64,000 nt of DNA, taken from assembly GCF_000004195.4 (NCBI RefSeq), contig NC_030679.2, forward strand, positions 19,559,212 through 19,623,211, written 5' to 3'. The position numbers and the translations under genes are program-made. This stretch comes from Xenopus tropicalis (lineage: Eukaryota; Chordata; Amphibia; Anura; Pipidae). A model generated the notes under the pieces. It did not search any database and was not told the DNA's origin. It saw nothing but the letters and a program-made list of their open reading frames with translations. The first letter of the stretch is position 1, and every line of letters starts with the position of its first letter. This document shows, piece after piece, positions 22,040 through 35,300 of this stretch.

Positions 22040-25000
22040 TTGCCAGCTTAAGGGGTGGAGCATGACATCATGGGGTGGTGTGGTGATGTCACAGCGAACC
22101 TGGAACGTTAAGAATATATCTAGCCCCACGCCAAATTTCAAAATTAAATGTGCAACAAATTGGTTCGCTCTTTTTACAATTTGATTTCAATGTAGGATTC
22201 TGCCAGAGCAGTTCTATTAAGTGATGCATTCTGTAAAAAAGTATTCTTGGCTTGTCTGTATGTGTTTCTTGTATAGAAAATGGGAGTGGTTTGTTGGGGT
22301 GTTGTCAAAAAGTGGGCATGATCTATTAGTTTGGGGACAAAAAGCAGCCTGCTTGCTGTGTAAGTGGGGGGCATTTCTGTGGGGCTAAGCTGGCATATAA
22401 TGGCATGTATATCTGAAGTAATACTCACACTTAATGGCATTATATCCTTATGTATGTTTAAACTGAGTGGGCACAACAACCCATAAGTTAAAGATCTAGG
22501 TGTTAACACAAGTAGGTAGGCACAAGTCCTTGCCAAAATCTATCATCTATCATTATGCCCTCCCCCATCTATTTACTGTCAGGAACATCTGGCACTCTAA
22601 CAGTTACATTGCACCCACAACCCCAGCAGAGAAAGGGGTGCACCGAGCTGCCCAATACTGGAATGCAGTGGGCCCTGCACCCCCCAGTCCGAGCCTGCTA
22701 AGAAGCCAGAAAAATTTACCAAATTCTGATCCGAGTGCTCCCTTACTGACTGAGCCCAAGGTTTTTGCACACAATTGCAATGGCACACAAGGAGAATTGT
22801 CTGCTGGGAATCTGCATTACCCAACTTTTCAATTTACTAACATTGGGATCACTGCATTTAAAACACTTTATCTGCATCTGCAATTGTGCCCGACCACTTT
22901 CGATGCCAGTGGGCTCATCCACAGCCCATTACATTCCCTATAAAAAAGGCCAATAATACCCAATTTACCCACTTTATGTTACTATGTTACTTCTGTAGGC
23001 TTTTGGAGATTTTATTTCTTAAAAATTGCTTTCAGCCAACGAGGTTGCTAATGCTACAGAATCCCATTCCCTGAACCTACTAGAATTTGTTTGCCCCTGA
23101 TTGTAGCATTTCCCTTTGCAGCACAATATTGAACACATATACAGCCTTACACTTGTTATTTGGCATTTTAATCATATTCAGCAGAAAAAAAATTCCTCGC
23201 TCAGCCACAAGGCAAGATAGGGAATGTACCTGTGTCTCAGGGGCCGCCATTGTCCTACTTGTACAGAACCTTGGTGACTGCTGGGATTACCCTTTAATTC
23301 ACTGGCCATTTACCTTACTTTGATAAATGTGTATGTGCCCCATCCATAGTACTAGTACCCTTATCAGCCTGGGATTTATGATGTTGCTTTGAAAAACTGT
23401 TCTTCAACTTCAGCGTATTCTTCTCATTCTTAGCGTCCCCCATTTTATAAACATTTCTCTTCCTACAGTTTTAAGGGTACAACACTCAAACTCTCCACAC
23501 TTCTTTGTCCGAAAGTGGAGCAGGCTGCTTGTGCTTTTCTAAGCGATCCCACCCCCCGTCTTTTTGTGGCGCCACTCCGAACACCACAATTTTCCCATTG
23601 ACTTTGACAGGGAAGATTTTCAAAATGCTGCCACTCTTACAGCTTTGAAGCTACCCCCCCAAACTTAAATAACATAATCATTGGGTCACCCATCACGTAA
23701 TGTTACTATTGCATATCTATTATGATATTTTCCATTATCAGTACAATAGCATAAACCATCTACAATCAGTTCTAAGTCAGGGTTAAGTAATGGTTCATCT
23801 TTTACATTCTCAAATCCTCGCATTTCATTTTGCATTAACTCATAACAACTATGGGCTGTGACATCAGCTGGCCCCTCTTTGTGTGGTATTAATCTGGCTG
23901 GATTTAAAACATTTACATCTTTTTATTGTAAGATTTGTTGGAGTAAGTAAAGCCACTTCATATGGCCTAACAGTTCTACTTTTGTTTACTCTGACCACAG
24001 AACCCTCCTCCAAAAGGCTAGTGCTTTGTCCTAGTGATCATCTGCGTAGGGGTTTCTTTGTTGGCGATGAAGAACTTTCTTAATGCTTGTAAGGAGGAAC
24101 CAGGCTTGTGGATGTCCACAATTTTTGTTTCTCGTGGTAAATGCAAGTTGCTCTAAGGTGTATACAGCCACAGACGCACTCCTATTTAACTAACTAACTA
24201 AGAGTACTGGGCATTCAGAAGCATCAAAAGCAGAATACTCAAGAGACAGTCAACTTGGGGCATGTAAGCGTTGGACTGGGTGTCTGAGGCCCCTGCTGTC
24301 CCAGGGACCCGCACACCTACTCAGGGGCCCCTTTCGCTCACCCACTCAACACCCCTTCAAGTCTCTTCACCCCCTGTGCGCATTAAGACTTACTTTGTTG
24401 CAAACGGTTCTCTATATCAGCCAAATTTCATTATAGTAAATATAAACCATAGGGAGTAGCAAAAATGGTTTTGTGTTTGGACTTTCTTCCCTTATAAACT
24501 GCCCTCTCCCTAGGAATCCAAAGGCTCATTAATTGGGGGCTGTGGGTCAGCATTGAATTTATTTATTCTATTACAGAATCTTTGAGCAATGAAGAAGCAC
24601 ATTTTTTAAGAATAAAATAAAAATATTAGTTGATAACTTGTTAACCTCCAGTTTTTCTATCAGTGACTAAACACAGAGCGATTTGGCATGATGCATGAAT
24701 TTGTTCATGAAAGTTATTTTCTACTAAAAATCCACTTACCTACTTTCTAAGGTTAAATTCTGGGAGGTTTAAATGTTATATGAAGGCAACAGAATAGCAA
24801 ACTCAGCTTGGAACAATGCATACGATTCAGGCCCTCCCTGTAAAAAAAATGGAATAAAATTCACCATTTCATTAACGTTTCAAAACTGTTAGGTTCAGCA
24901 CTTGGCTACAAAGCAAGTCCATTACAGGCACAACGTACAGGATAATTTTAGTCCTGGGGTTTCTTGTCCTCCTTTTGAACCCCTGAACAGAGGGCTTTTT

Positions 25001-25143
25001 CCCCTCTTCTTTCTGCCCTAGTTTAGTACAAGACATATTCTTTCAATTTTTAACTTAATATTCATTTCTTATGTGTTGTGATGTGTAATTGAAATGGTGC
25101 AAAGTAATACCTGCTTTAGAAAACCTGGCAATGTTTAACTATT
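22040..25143. other. No gene; scattered repeat-like fragments
   Basis: GTTGCCAGCTTAAGGGG near 22030 and CCCCCCAGTCCGAGCCTG near 22680 look like ends of decayed repeats. GGACTGGGTGTCTGAGGCCCC near 24272 resembles the hAT family at 26946. I see no exon with good splice sites. Confidence 0.35.
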
Positions 25144-25270
25144 CTTAAGGTGCCCATACACTATAAGATCCGCTTGCTTGGCGATGTCGCCAAGCGAGCG
25201 GATCTTCACCCGTAGCACCTACGGGTGGGCGATATCGGGTAGCAAGAAACTTTAAAAAAAAATAATCCGA
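25144..25270. repeat. Half of a palindromic MITE (CTTAAGGTGCCCATACAC end)
   Basis: The terminus CTTAAGGTGCCCATACAC matches the inverse of the right end of the complete copy at 25755-26102. A local hairpin CCGCTTGCTTGGCG / CGCCAAGCGAGCGG is intact. The other half is missing. Confidence 0.6.
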
Positions 25271-25324
25271 TCGTTTGGCCCTGGGGACAAACAAAAAGAC
25301 AGTTCCAGCTCTCTATTTACTTGT

Positions 25325-25661
25325 ACAGGTGTGGGACCTGTTATACAGAATGCTTGGTACCTGGGGTGTTCTGGATAAGGGGAGCTTCTATAATTTAAAC
25401 TTTACCATATATGAAAGGAAAAGCCAAAGCAGGTAATACTGCAAAATCCTTTTACATATGGTAAAGTTTTACTTTGAAGCTGTGCGTCTGGACGTGTATG
25501 GAAATTGCTTGCAATTAATTATATCTTAGTTGGGATCAATTACAAGCTACTGTTTTATTATTTTTAGGAAATTATGTTTAAAAATTAGAATTATATTAAT
25601 AAAATGGACTCTATGGGAGATTTCCATCCAATAATTTGAATAATGTATTCCATATGTGTAT
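25325..25661. mobile_element. MITE of the ACAGGTATGGGA family, decayed
   Basis: Left end ACAGGTGTGGGACCTG; right end near CCATATGTG. The inner blocks ATCTTAGTTGGGATCAATTA and TACTGTTTTATTATT are shared with 8158-8488 and 42799-43100. An insertion or rearrangement occurs at about 25395-25490. Confidence 0.65.
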
Positions 25662-25754
25662 AGGAATTTAGAGTTGGGGAGTGAGTGATAAATTCTTTGT
25701 TCAGCCTTTAAAAAGTTTGCATAACTCTTCTAAGCTTATAGAGGATATCCTGGG

Positions 25755-26102
25755 TAAAGCTGGCCATACACGTGGCGATCTCACGATGTTTCGTACGACC
25801 GTCGGTCGCACGAAACATCGTCAGATCCGCCACACACCATTCAGGGCTGAATCGGCAGGTAAGGAGGTAGAAACAATAGGATTTCTACCTCCTTCTGCCG
25901 ATTCAGCTCTGAAGGGAGAATTTTGGTCAGGCGCCTTCTATGGCGCCCGATCAAAATTTTCTAACCTGGCCGATCGGCGAGTCGACCGATATCAGCAGCT
26001 TCCTGCGATATCGGTCGGCTCGCTGACATGCCATACACGCACCGATTATCGTACGAAACGAGGTTTCGTACGATAATATCGGTGCGTGTATGGCCACCTT
26101 AA
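25755..26102. mobile_element. Multi-hairpin MITE (TAAAGCTGGCCATACACG family)
   Basis: Left terminus TAAAGCTGGCCATACACG, right terminus CGTGTATGGCCACCTTAA. The interior is a series of hairpins: CGATGTTTCGTACGACC with its partner near 25800; GGAGGTAGAAA with TTTCTACCTCC near 25865-25895; TTTTGGTCAGGCGCC with GGCGCCCGATCAAAA near 25925-25955; GATATC... near 25990-26015; and TATCGTACGAAAC with GTTTCGTACGATA near 26047-26075. The target duplication is not certain. A sister copy is at 51004-51343. Confidence 0.8.
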
Positions 26103-26214
26103 GTGGGGCAAACTGGAAAAAGGGTCCAGGTGCACCACCCTGAGCCTTCAGCTACTGTAGGGGAGTGGCCAAACTGTAACTGGAAAAAGCAGTCACTCAA
26201 TAAGCTGGTAAAAC

Positions 26215-26527
26215 GAAAAGTTATTTAGAAAGCTCCAAATTACAGATAAAACATCTCCCATAGACTTAGTTTTAATCCAATTATTTAAATGTTTACAAAT
26301 TATTTCCTTTTTCTCTGTCATAATAAGACAGTACCTTGTTATTATATCTGATCCCAAACAAGATATAATTAATTTTTAGCGAAGGCAAAACAATCCTACT
26401 TGGTTTAAATAATGTTTTGATCATTTTTAGTAGACTTTTAGGGCATGGACATCCAAATTACAGAAAGACCCCTTATCTGAAAAACCCCAGGTCTCGAGCA
26501 TTCTGTATAACATGTCCCATACATGTA
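26215..26527. mobile_element. MITE of the ACAGGTATGGGA family, left end decayed
   Basis: It ends GTCCCATACATGT at about 26527. The inner blocks CATCTCCCATAGACT, TTTCCTTTTTCTCTGT and AGTAGACTTTTAGGG match the other copies in inverse orientation. Confidence 0.65.
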
Positions 26528-26945
26528 TTTTTAGTTTTTAGACCACGGTTTAATGAATTTGCACCAAGAGTGCCACCTGCTGGTCATTTTGGCTGACTGG
26601 TTACAGTCAGGAAAAAAAAGAAAGTGCTAAGGATTTTGATCAGCTTACTGAGTGCACCAATTTCCCATTACAGATCAGAGAGTACACTCCATTTTCTCTA
26701 TCATCTATCTACCTATAATTTTGCCTTAAAAAGTATTTGCCTGATACTTTTACATTACCCAGCTAATTGCTAATAGGGGGCTGCCATACTTGTGCAGCAG
26801 TAGCATGGGCGTCCACAATTGGGGCAAGGGAGGACACTTGCCTCCCCCCCTGAAATTTTACCCTCAAACAGGGCCAGCCCAATCTTGATCCCTGGAGTAA
26901 CTATGCAGTTTAAAACTCCCCCTTGCTGTTCCTATTGTTCCCACC

Positions 26946-27223
26946 CAGTGTCGGACTGGAACCCCAGGGGCCCACCAGAAAACCTTAGACCATGGGCCCA
27001 CTCTCCAAAATATTTTTTCTCCTTTCCTCACCGAACATCTTTATTCTCCTATTATTTTTATTACATGCTAGCATCTATCCTTCCATCTACTTTTCTTCTT
27101 TGTTCCCATTCAGAAATAGCAAATGACCATGAAGTAGACCAAATGGTTAGGAGCAGGAGGGCCCACTGACACCTGGGCCCACCGGGAGTTTTCCTGTTAT
27201 CCTGGTGGGCCAGTCCGACACTG
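26946..27223. mobile_element. hAT-type MITE (CAGTGTCGGACTGG family)
   Basis: The inverted ends CAGTGTCGGACTGG and CCAGTCCGACACTG are perfect. They are flanked by an exact 8-bp direct repeat TTCCCACC (26938-26945 and 27224-27231), which is the hAT signature. Related fragments: 50666-50765, 55855-56072, 59876-60150. Confidence 0.9.
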
Positions 27224-27432
27224 TTCCCACCTGTCTGTCAGTGATGATTTCATCCAATAGCTGCCTTTGTAGCCCCTTCTCTGGAACCCCCCTCAAAGTA
27301 AAATCTCCTGTACATTTTTTTTTCTTGTTCACTTCACGTATACCCTCCCTATCCCTTGATACTGAAGCAGAAAGTGGCTGTGACCCCCTCCACATTTTTC
27401 CCTACTCTATGCATCCATGCAGCGTCAGAGGC

Positions 27433-27854
27433 TTAAAGGGGAAGGAAAGGCAAAGTCACTTGGGGGTGCCAAAATGTTAAGCACCCCCAAGTGACTTTAA
27501 CCGCCTACCTTGTACCCCGGGCTGGTGCCCCTGTTAGGAGAAAATAGCACCAGCCCGGGGTACCTGGAGCGCAGCACTTCCTCCTTCCGCCTTCCACTTC
27601 CTAAACTGCCGGTGGCCGGGCATGCACAGTAGAGCGAAAAAGCCGACTTAAATGTTTAAGTTCGGCTTTTCACTCTACTGCGCATGCGCGCGCAGCGAAG
27701 CCGGAAGGAGGAAGCGCCGGCAGCTACCCCGGGCTGGTGCTGTTTTCTCCTGACAGCGGCACCAGCCCGGGGTAAAAGGTAGGCGGTTAAAGTCACTTGG
27801 GGGTGCCTAACATTTTGGCACCCCCAAGTGACTTTACCTTTCTTTTTCCTTTAA
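27433..27854. mobile_element. T2-type palindromic MITE, copy 2, multi-hairpin
   Basis: TTAA ends (27433-27436, 27851-27854) and the same design as 16998-17421: terminal hairpins AAGTCACTTGGGGGTGCC with inverse partner at both ends, inner GGGCTGGTGC hairpins, and a central stem around TTCGGCTTTTCACTCTAC. The NRF-1-like site TGCGCATGCGCG lies at 27679-27690; its mirror in the left arm has decayed to GGCATGCACAG. Confidence 0.9.
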
Positions 27855-28058
27855 AGCAGAGGCTAAAATGCAATATCGCCAACCCAAGGTGGGCATGTCA
27901 GGGCCACTTTTAGTCTGCTGGAATGACAGGCTGGTGGTGCTTATGCAGTTGGTCTTGTTTTGTAGTTACCATATTGTCTCTTACAGTATATTTCTTGCTA
28001 CTAGCTGCTATGTTCTGTGCTCACTTAGGTAAGCCATTACTGGCAAATGGTTTTAAAA

Positions 28059-28199
28059 CGGGTGGGAAAACTTTTTGGCTCAGGGGCCACATCGACTTTT
28101 AAAATTTGACAGACGGGCCGGGCCAGCGCTCCGCTCGACAGTCCAACTCTCGCGTGATGAGACTTGAGGAGTCAGTGGGCCATAGTTTGCCCACCCCTG
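28059..28199. mobile_element. Short hAT-type MITE (CAGGGGTGGGCAAAC end)
   Basis: The right end GTTTGCCCACCCCTG is clear; the left end CGGGTGGGAAAACT is decayed. It is flanked by the exact 8-bp repeat TTTTAAAA (28051-28058 and 28200-28207). Length is 141 bp. Confidence 0.8.
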
Positions 28200-28469
28200 T
28201 TTTAAAATATATAAAACAATTGTCAGAGAAATAAATATGCAGCATTTCACCATAAGTAAGAGGATTTATTGCAGGCTCCTTAGTGCTCACCGGTTGCTAA
28301 AACTTGTTTTATGAATTGTTTTTAGGTTAACCCCTTTACTGCTATTCTGACTCCAGTTGCTGTGGTAGTGGCTGGATTTCCCCTGAGACTTCACCACATG
28401 GGCCTGAATGGAACTGGGCAAAACCACTGTGAGCAATCTTTGCCAGATAGCAGAACTCGACCTCAAATC

Positions 28470-28600
28470 AGGTGTAAGAACAGCACCGGCATGCACTCAA
28501 CGGACTCCAGGACAGCGGTTGTAAAACTTCAAAAAGCTTTATCCAAAGATCAATACCTGACGCGTTTCGTGTGTTACCACATGTATTCATAGGTACCAAA
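28470..28600 (-). repeat. Penelope-like 3' end remnant with GCGTTTCG core (tentative)
   Basis: CCTGACGCGTTTCGTGTG at 28555-28572 has the ACGCGTTTCGTG core of the terminal region of the Penelope element at 39130. The preceding AAACTTCAAAAAGCTTTAT resembles the A/T-rich tail. On the minus strand it gives CACACGAAACGCGTC, half of a hammerhead-like core. Confidence 0.5.
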
Positions 28601-28839
28601 TAGCAGAACTCACCAGACACTTAGAATCCACAAAAGTTCTTTATTTGGGGTGGATGAACAAATAAACAAACACCTTGCAATATGACTTTGGTCTCTAGGT
28701 GGCACCATAACAATTTCTATGCATACAAGCAATTAAACAGATGAACATTTAACATAATATATATCTATTAACTACTCGGGCAACTGCTGGTGAGATCATA
28801 TGGGTATTATAAAGCATAGCTTCATACTGTGCCTTATTG

Positions 28840-29139
28840 CAGGGGTCCCCAACCTTTATTTCTCCAAGGACCGGTTGCAAGGAGAAAAATTTTTCCACGG
28901 ACCAGGGCGGGGAGCGCGAATTGCAGGCGCGGTCTTACATGCATCTGCGCATTGCACGCGTTGCGTTCATTTGCGCAATGTTGCTTACGGCCCGTTCGTT
29001 CGCACCTTAAAATGCGATGCTCGTTGAATTTGTGCCTCTCTGGGTACGACTTATTATGCTCCAGGGGAACGGCTGCGGCCCAGTGCCAAGCATTCCACGG
29101 CCCGGCACCAGTCCGCGGCCTGGTGGTTGGGGACCCCTG
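28840..29139. mobile_element. hAT-type MITE (CAGGGGTCCCCAACC end)
   Basis: The ends CAGGGGTCCCCAACC and GGTTGGGGACCCCTG are perfect inverted repeats. The flanks CCTTATTG (28832-28839) and CCTTATAG (29140-29147) are an 8-bp duplication with one mismatch. The interior is CpG-rich and contains GGACCGGTTGC and CCGCGGCCTGG blocks. No transposase is present. Confidence 0.9.
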
Positions 29140-29147
29140 CCTTATAG

Positions 29148-31855
29148 GACATGAAAAGCCCACTGAAAATGTCTTTCTATATAAAAAGACTTACTTTAAT
29201 AACTTCAGCAGCGCTCTGTAATCCCCTCCAAAAGCAGTCATTTTCAAGCAGCACTGTCATGCTGAGAAAAAAAAAACACTGACTGCACACACTGAGTTTG
29301 CGGTTTTAGACAAGACCAAGACCTGTGATTCTGTGTAGTAGTGTCTCCCAGGGAAGCAGAATGGATTGAGTGGCAGAGTAGAAGACCTCCCAAATGTCCA
29401 CACCCAATAGCATCCTTCGTATCATGGCGACACACCGATTCCAACACAGAGCTACAGCACATAAGAGAGAGTGGGATATCCGCCATCTTGAAGATGTCAC
29501 TGCATAAATTATGGCAGTGTGGAAAGGAGGAGATGCTTTTCACAGATATAAACTTGGCAATTATGTGCAGGAAAGGGGTCCTCAGGGTGAATGGTGCATA
29601 GACTTTCCGCACCATGCACACTACAGGGAAGAAGAAAAGCAGCCGATTGGAGCGGCACAGTCAGGCAATTGGTCCCGCTGCTCTGCCAGTCACAGGGCCA
29701 CTGAGTACTAGAGCGGTGAGTCAGGCAATTGTTCACGCTGCACAGTCAGACACAGTCAGTGAGGGCCACATAAAACAGCCATGCAGGCCTTGTGTTTGAC
29801 ACGAGCACCCGTCAGTCACCAATATCTGGATACACTGGATCGCAAGAAACACTGAAAAGAAAGTCTCTTGGCCAAAGGTCCCCTTTACCCACGTTTCTAT
29901 AAAGTTCACCAGATCCTGGCCCTGCCTGTTTTTACAGCCCCACTATTCCCCCATGCCTATTCTCCAAACAGACAGCCTTATGAGTTGTTGTATTGTGTGC
30001 AGGGCATTTTGCATGAGAGTCACCTGGTCTTCAGTGGCGGAGACCCTGTTCTTTACTGCAGTGGTGTCCTGTCTCAGCAGTTATTATGGCCTGTGCTTTG
30101 GAGGATGAGTGATGTCTGTTCTGACTGTGGGGGGGAAGGTTGACACATGCACCTTTGCCTTCCAGCGCAAACCTCTACAACCGGGCCACATTGGGCTTTG
30201 GTTTCAGCCAGAACATGTCTATTTGCATTTTAGTATTTATTTGCAATTATAGTTCAACTGTTGTCCTACAGTGCAAGAATGTTCTGGGGGAAACGTGCAG
30301 TGTTTTTGGGTTGGCTGGAAGGCAGGATGTTTAGCGGAGGACAGGAGCTGCCAAGGTATGCATCTTCTTATGTCCCATCTTGGGCACCCCTTAATTACAG
30401 AAAACTTTTAATGCTGCAATAATCATTCATTCCATTCAACAGGACAAAGGGTATCCGATATATTTAATCAGAATGAAAAGAAAAGGTCTAAAGGCCAATA
30501 AAAACATTTTTGAATTATATTAATGGACTTTATAGTTATGGACATTTAAATATGAACTATCTTTGTATGGACTTTAAAGAGATTCAGTTATGTACATGTA
30601 CATGTAGTGCATATAGTGCTTTTGCAGTATAAATCTGTAGAGTCCTAGTCTCCTGATTGTGTGTTTTTGATTATCCCAGTTCTGTGTTTAGATGGGGAAC
30701 AAAAGGAACTAATATTGGACAGCTTGGTCTATATGTTGTCAATCTTTTATTACACACAATTTTTCAAGAAGGGGTTTGATACCTTTATTTCAAGTTCTGT
30801 TTCCCCAACATCATGGTTTGACAGAGGTTATGAACATGGCATTGCGGATGTGGATTGCAGAATGTTTGTGCTGAAAACCAGACAATTATTTTTATACTGG
30901 ACATGTGGCATCCCTATCTAGGTCATGTAGTTAGGCAGGTTATATATAGGCATTATGGTTGAACGTGATGGACGTATGTCTTTTTTCAACCCAACTTACT
31001 ATGCCTGAACATTGGTGAGGGGGCAATTTTTTAGGTTTCCCCCATTAAATGTAATCACTACCCGCCTATGTAGAACTGGCCCTCCGGTTCTGTAAAATAC
31101 GTTCCAGCCCTGGGTCCTGTTGTGCAGAGCAGGCCACTGTTGTCTTTTTTCAGGGTTCTAGGTATCACTAGGAACCCATTAACCTTAATAGGGAAATACA
31201 TATTAAATGTCGGAATGGGAATAAACAAAGGGCTGTCTTTCAATATAAAAATTTATGATATTGTCATTATTATTCTATATTTTCTGTAGCAACCACATAT
31301 CCCACAGCTCTTAACGGAAATTAAACATCAGTCCCCAGCAAAGCTTACAATCCATGATCCCTCACGTTTGCACCTCCTATGGTTGGTTTTATCAAAAGCC
31401 AAATAACCTGCCTAAAGTTTTTTTGAGTTTGGGTGAAAACCATAGTTGCTGGTGGAGATCCAGACATGAGGATCAGAACAGGCAAACATGCAGCTAATGA
31501 CCTGAGCCTCCCACTGCAAGTTAGGCAGCACTAGCACACTGTGCAGAGGGCAGAGATACCTATACCTTGTACACAAGTGCATTTTGAACTAGGACCAAGA
31601 GGTGCAATTTTACTCCACTTTATCTAGCAATAACATTAAGTACATCTGTATGTAAATAGGGCCCAGTTGTATCTACCCTGAAGTTATTAACAAAGAGCAG
31701 ACAAGAAAATCACCTAGAAACTAAAACAAGTAGTAAGCCAAAAATAGCAATTTTTACAGCTCTGTTTTACTACCACAACAAACTATTTCCAGAAAAACTT
31801 TGTAAACAATTTATTTGGATATTTGTATCTTTCTCAAACATTTCCCATAGAATCC
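29148..31855. other. No recognisable gene; upstream flank of sap30l
   Basis: No exon with supporting splice sites was seen. At about 30955-31005 GTTGAACGTGATGGACGTATG and TTTTTTCAACCCAACTTACT look like the end of an interspersed repeat. By vertebrate synteny the end of galnt10 might be expected upstream of sap30l, but I found nothing here that I can call it. Confidence 0.35.
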
Positions 31856-31859
31856 CACG

Positions 31860-32131
31860 GAGTTTTCTCGTAACCGGATGTAGAGCGTTCTGTTACGCAG
31901 TGACTGACGGCATAGCTGACCAATCACGTTTATTTCTAAGCTCCTAGTGCGAAGGTTCACTCATAGACGGAAAAGGCGTGTGCTTACGCACAGTAAAGGA
32001 GCGCAGGACTGACCAATCGTTGTTGCGACTTGGCTTCTGGTTCCCCGCCTCCTGTTTGCGATGTTCAATGAGCGTCGGGAGGCGGGCGGAACATCAGTTG
32101 TCAGGGTGCTGGCGGCTGCACAGCTTTGGGG
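31860..32131 (+). promoter_or_regulatory. sap30l promoter and 5' UTR region
   Basis: This is the only CpG-containing, non-repetitive stretch directly before the sap30l start codon. CCAAT boxes lie at 31920-31924 and 32013-32017. GC boxes lie at about 32043-32052 (CCCCGCCTCC) and 32077-32086 (GGGAGGCGGG). No TATA box is placed convincingly. This is typical of a housekeeping, CpG-type promoter. The transcription start cannot be set from sequence alone; two short upstream ATGs (32061, 32068) would be in the 5' UTR if transcription starts before them. Confidence 0.6.
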
Positions 32132-32323
32132 ATGAACGGATTCAGCACGGAGGAGGATAGCCGTGATGGGCCGCCGGCCCAGGCTGCACCATTCTTTGGA
32201 CAGACCTGCTGCCTTATTGATGGCGGAGAGCGCTGTCCTCGGCCCGCTGGAAACGCGTCGTTCAGTAAGAGGGTGCAGAAGAGCATCTCACAGAAGAAGC
32301 TCAAACTCGACATCGATAAGAGT
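32132..32323 (+). CDS. sap30l: sap30l coding exon 1
   Basis: It encodes residues 1-64, from ATG in context GGGGATGAACG to ATCGATAAGAGT, followed by donor GTGAGT. It carries zinc ligands C26/C27 and C35 and the conserved segment [20 protein letters not shown]. Confidence 0.95.
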
Positions 32324-35300
32324 GTGAGTAGATCTTTACCCCCTTGGGCACTTTTAATGGGTTAGACTACAACTCCCAGCGTCCTCATAAAGCCTTGGGA
32401 ACTAGAGGCTAACTGCAGTCAGGTTATGAGACCGGCGGCAACTAACGGTTTTGTGATTAAGGCTCATAGATCCTGTCCCCCATAGAAACATGAAGCAAAT
32501 ATATATAATTATACATAGAAATGCACTGGCACAGACTACAGTACATACACAGAGGGTTGGATAAACAGCCTTTTATAAGTTACTGCAGGAATAACACAGG
32601 TCCTATAGTACTATAAGGAGTATATTCTAGAGATAGAAGAAGGGGGCCCTTTGTGCTACTATGAGTGGCCCCTCTGTGGTATATAGGCTTGGTTATGCGG
32701 CTTTAAAGAGATACTGACACCAGAAATTAAACCTTTTTTTTACATCTATCATAACATTGTTTTTGCATGACCTTCATAAAAGTATTTACCCAATGCTTTT
32801 ATATTACCTGTCTGATCCCACATGTTCTCCTATAAGGAGGCTGCCATATTTGTCCAGCCTTTAGCATTAGAAGATATAACTGACAGGCTGAGAAGGGACA
32901 GTCAGGTTGGCAAAACAGTCAGGTTTAGGAACTTCAAGTAACAATTAATTACAAAAGCAAATCTCTCAGCGAAAATCAATCAACATGACTTAAAGGCAAC
33001 TTTTTATGTACATTCATATTTTGAGGAGTCATTTTTTAGTGTCAGTATCACTTTAAGGTGGAATCCAAGTTTTTTTTTTTCAGTCTTGGATCGTTCACTG
33101 TCCCAGGTAGCAGCAGAGTTTAATGACTTTAGGGGCAGTTAGTTGTGCCCCCTAACTGCCACATGGAGAAGTGTCCCTCAGTGCTACTGGGAGCAGATAC
33201 TCTCCAGTATAAACACAATCACTGCTACACAGCCCCACAGAAACACAAGACCCCTCTCTGGGCAACAGGATTACCATTTTGTCCAATGGGCATTGTAGGA
33301 GCCCTATACCGCTACAGAGGCCTGATAATGTCCTAAATACACAGCAGGGGAGCCCTTAGTAGTTTACAGATCAGAGACAGTCCTGCTGAAAAAACACCTA
33401 ATGTTATTGTTGCTCAGTGCAGGTTCCCTACAGAGCTTTGTATGGAAATGTTTACATACAAACAAATCTGTATTTGATCATGTGTTGTGTTTACATGTTG
33501 ACAACGTTTCCTGTTCATTTAATAGTAGATAAGTTATATCCAGACAAGGAACAGAACCTCCTTAAATACTTAGATTTGTTTTGTAACTTTGTTATTAACG
33601 TATGTTAAATGCTTTTTGGAAAGCCCTTTGTTTTGGCTTTGCAGCAAGACCACATTGGGCTAAAGAACCACTTTTGAATCGCAGTAAAATAATCCTAGAT
33701 CAGGTGATGCTGGGAGGTGTAGCAGTGGCACCCACACCAGCGCTAGACATGTTTGCAGGGCATTGAAACCTGTTAATTGCGGAGGTTGTTGAGTCCTGGG
33801 CCCACACTGCACTCTGGTGTAAAAGTAAAGGGACCAATGACAGCTTAAAGTGAATTATTGTCAGTTGTTTGGTTTACTGTCTTAAACAGTTAGTAACGTA
33901 TTCTCCGTGCACCACTGAAGTAACTGCAGACTTACTGTGAAAATTTAATATATATTTTGTGATTTAAAGTTTTCCTGGATTTTACTCCATTTTTATTTGT
34001 AGTTGTTCCACTAATAAATAATGCATTTCCCTGATTTTACATTTTGCAGAATTTTAGACCATTTTTTCTTGGCTCCTGATAATCCTAAAATAGGGTTTCT
34101 ACTCTATATGCTCATCTTTCCTACTTTATCTTCAGGTTCGGCACCTTTACATATGTGACTTTCACAAAAATTACATCCAGAGTGTTAGGAACAAAAGAAA
34201 GCGGAAAACCAGCGATGATGGGGGGGATTCTCCAGAGCACGAAACAGATGTCCCAGAGGTGAGTTCTTTTATGCTTTTAAATGCAACAACACATAGGGCG
34301 AATTCAATCATTCTGTCTTCTGGTTGTTTTATAGCTCTGTTGACAGGGGACAGAATGTTTAAAGGACAAGTCAACCCAAAATATAATTTTAAGCAACTTT
34401 GCAATAGACATTCATTACAAAATTGCAATGGGTTTTGACTTATATTTATATAGTATTGCAATTCGAGTTCAGCAAATGCTGCTTTCAATAGCAATTACAT
34501 TTACAAATAACTTTTAAAGCACTAAAATGTTTCAATAAATTCACATTGGAAAGTTGCTTGGAATTATGGTTTCTTTTATTAGGAGAATTAATTTTGGGGG
34601 TTAAAATGTCCTTTAAAGTCGACACCCTTATTTACTTGAATGATATTTGCCTAGAAACACCAGGGTCGCTTACTTGAAGGCATTTGGTTTGACCCAGTCA
34701 CCACCTATCAAGGAAGTGCACCATTTGTTTTTAGGCTAATCAAGTGAATTGAGGGGCAATATCAAGCATTTTGTCCCCTTGCCCTTTGTGCTATTCAACA
34801 ACATGATCATTATAAAATCACACCAGGCAGTGGTTTCAAAGAGACCAAAGAGGAATGTGAATAGAACAAGACCTAAGTAGAAAGATAATTAATCAAAACT
34901 ATTTAAAAGCTGAAAAAAAAGTCAGAAGGTAAATAATTCAAAAACTATTAAAAATGAAGACCAGTTGAAAACCAAATCAAATTCTGATTTTTTAGAGTTT
35001 AAATGCACGAATAACTTTGAAACCATTGAAAATATGTCATTCATGTATATTAAAAAATTGCATTTTCTTTCACTCTGCTAAAAAGAGTTTTGAAGTGGAT
35101 GACCTCTTTAACACATAAGAGTTAGTGAAAATAGGTGAGACTGCTATTCTAAGCACTTTTGCAATTTACATTGTTATTTATTTATTCCAATATATTAAGT
35201 GATACATGTACTGTTAATGTACTGCTGGTCCGTTTTCAACCATGAAGTAGTAGCGGAAGTTATCAGGAGAAAGAAATAGGGCTGATCTGATGTTCTTCTG

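Noticed and set aside
28829..29221. 130-codon plus-strand frame and 109-codon minus-strand frame
   Set aside because: Both lie over a CpG-rich hAT MITE (28840-29139) and run through its terminal repeats.
29148..31855. Terminal exons of galnt10
   Set aside because: Expected from synteny, but no lectin-domain frame with splice sites was found on either strand.
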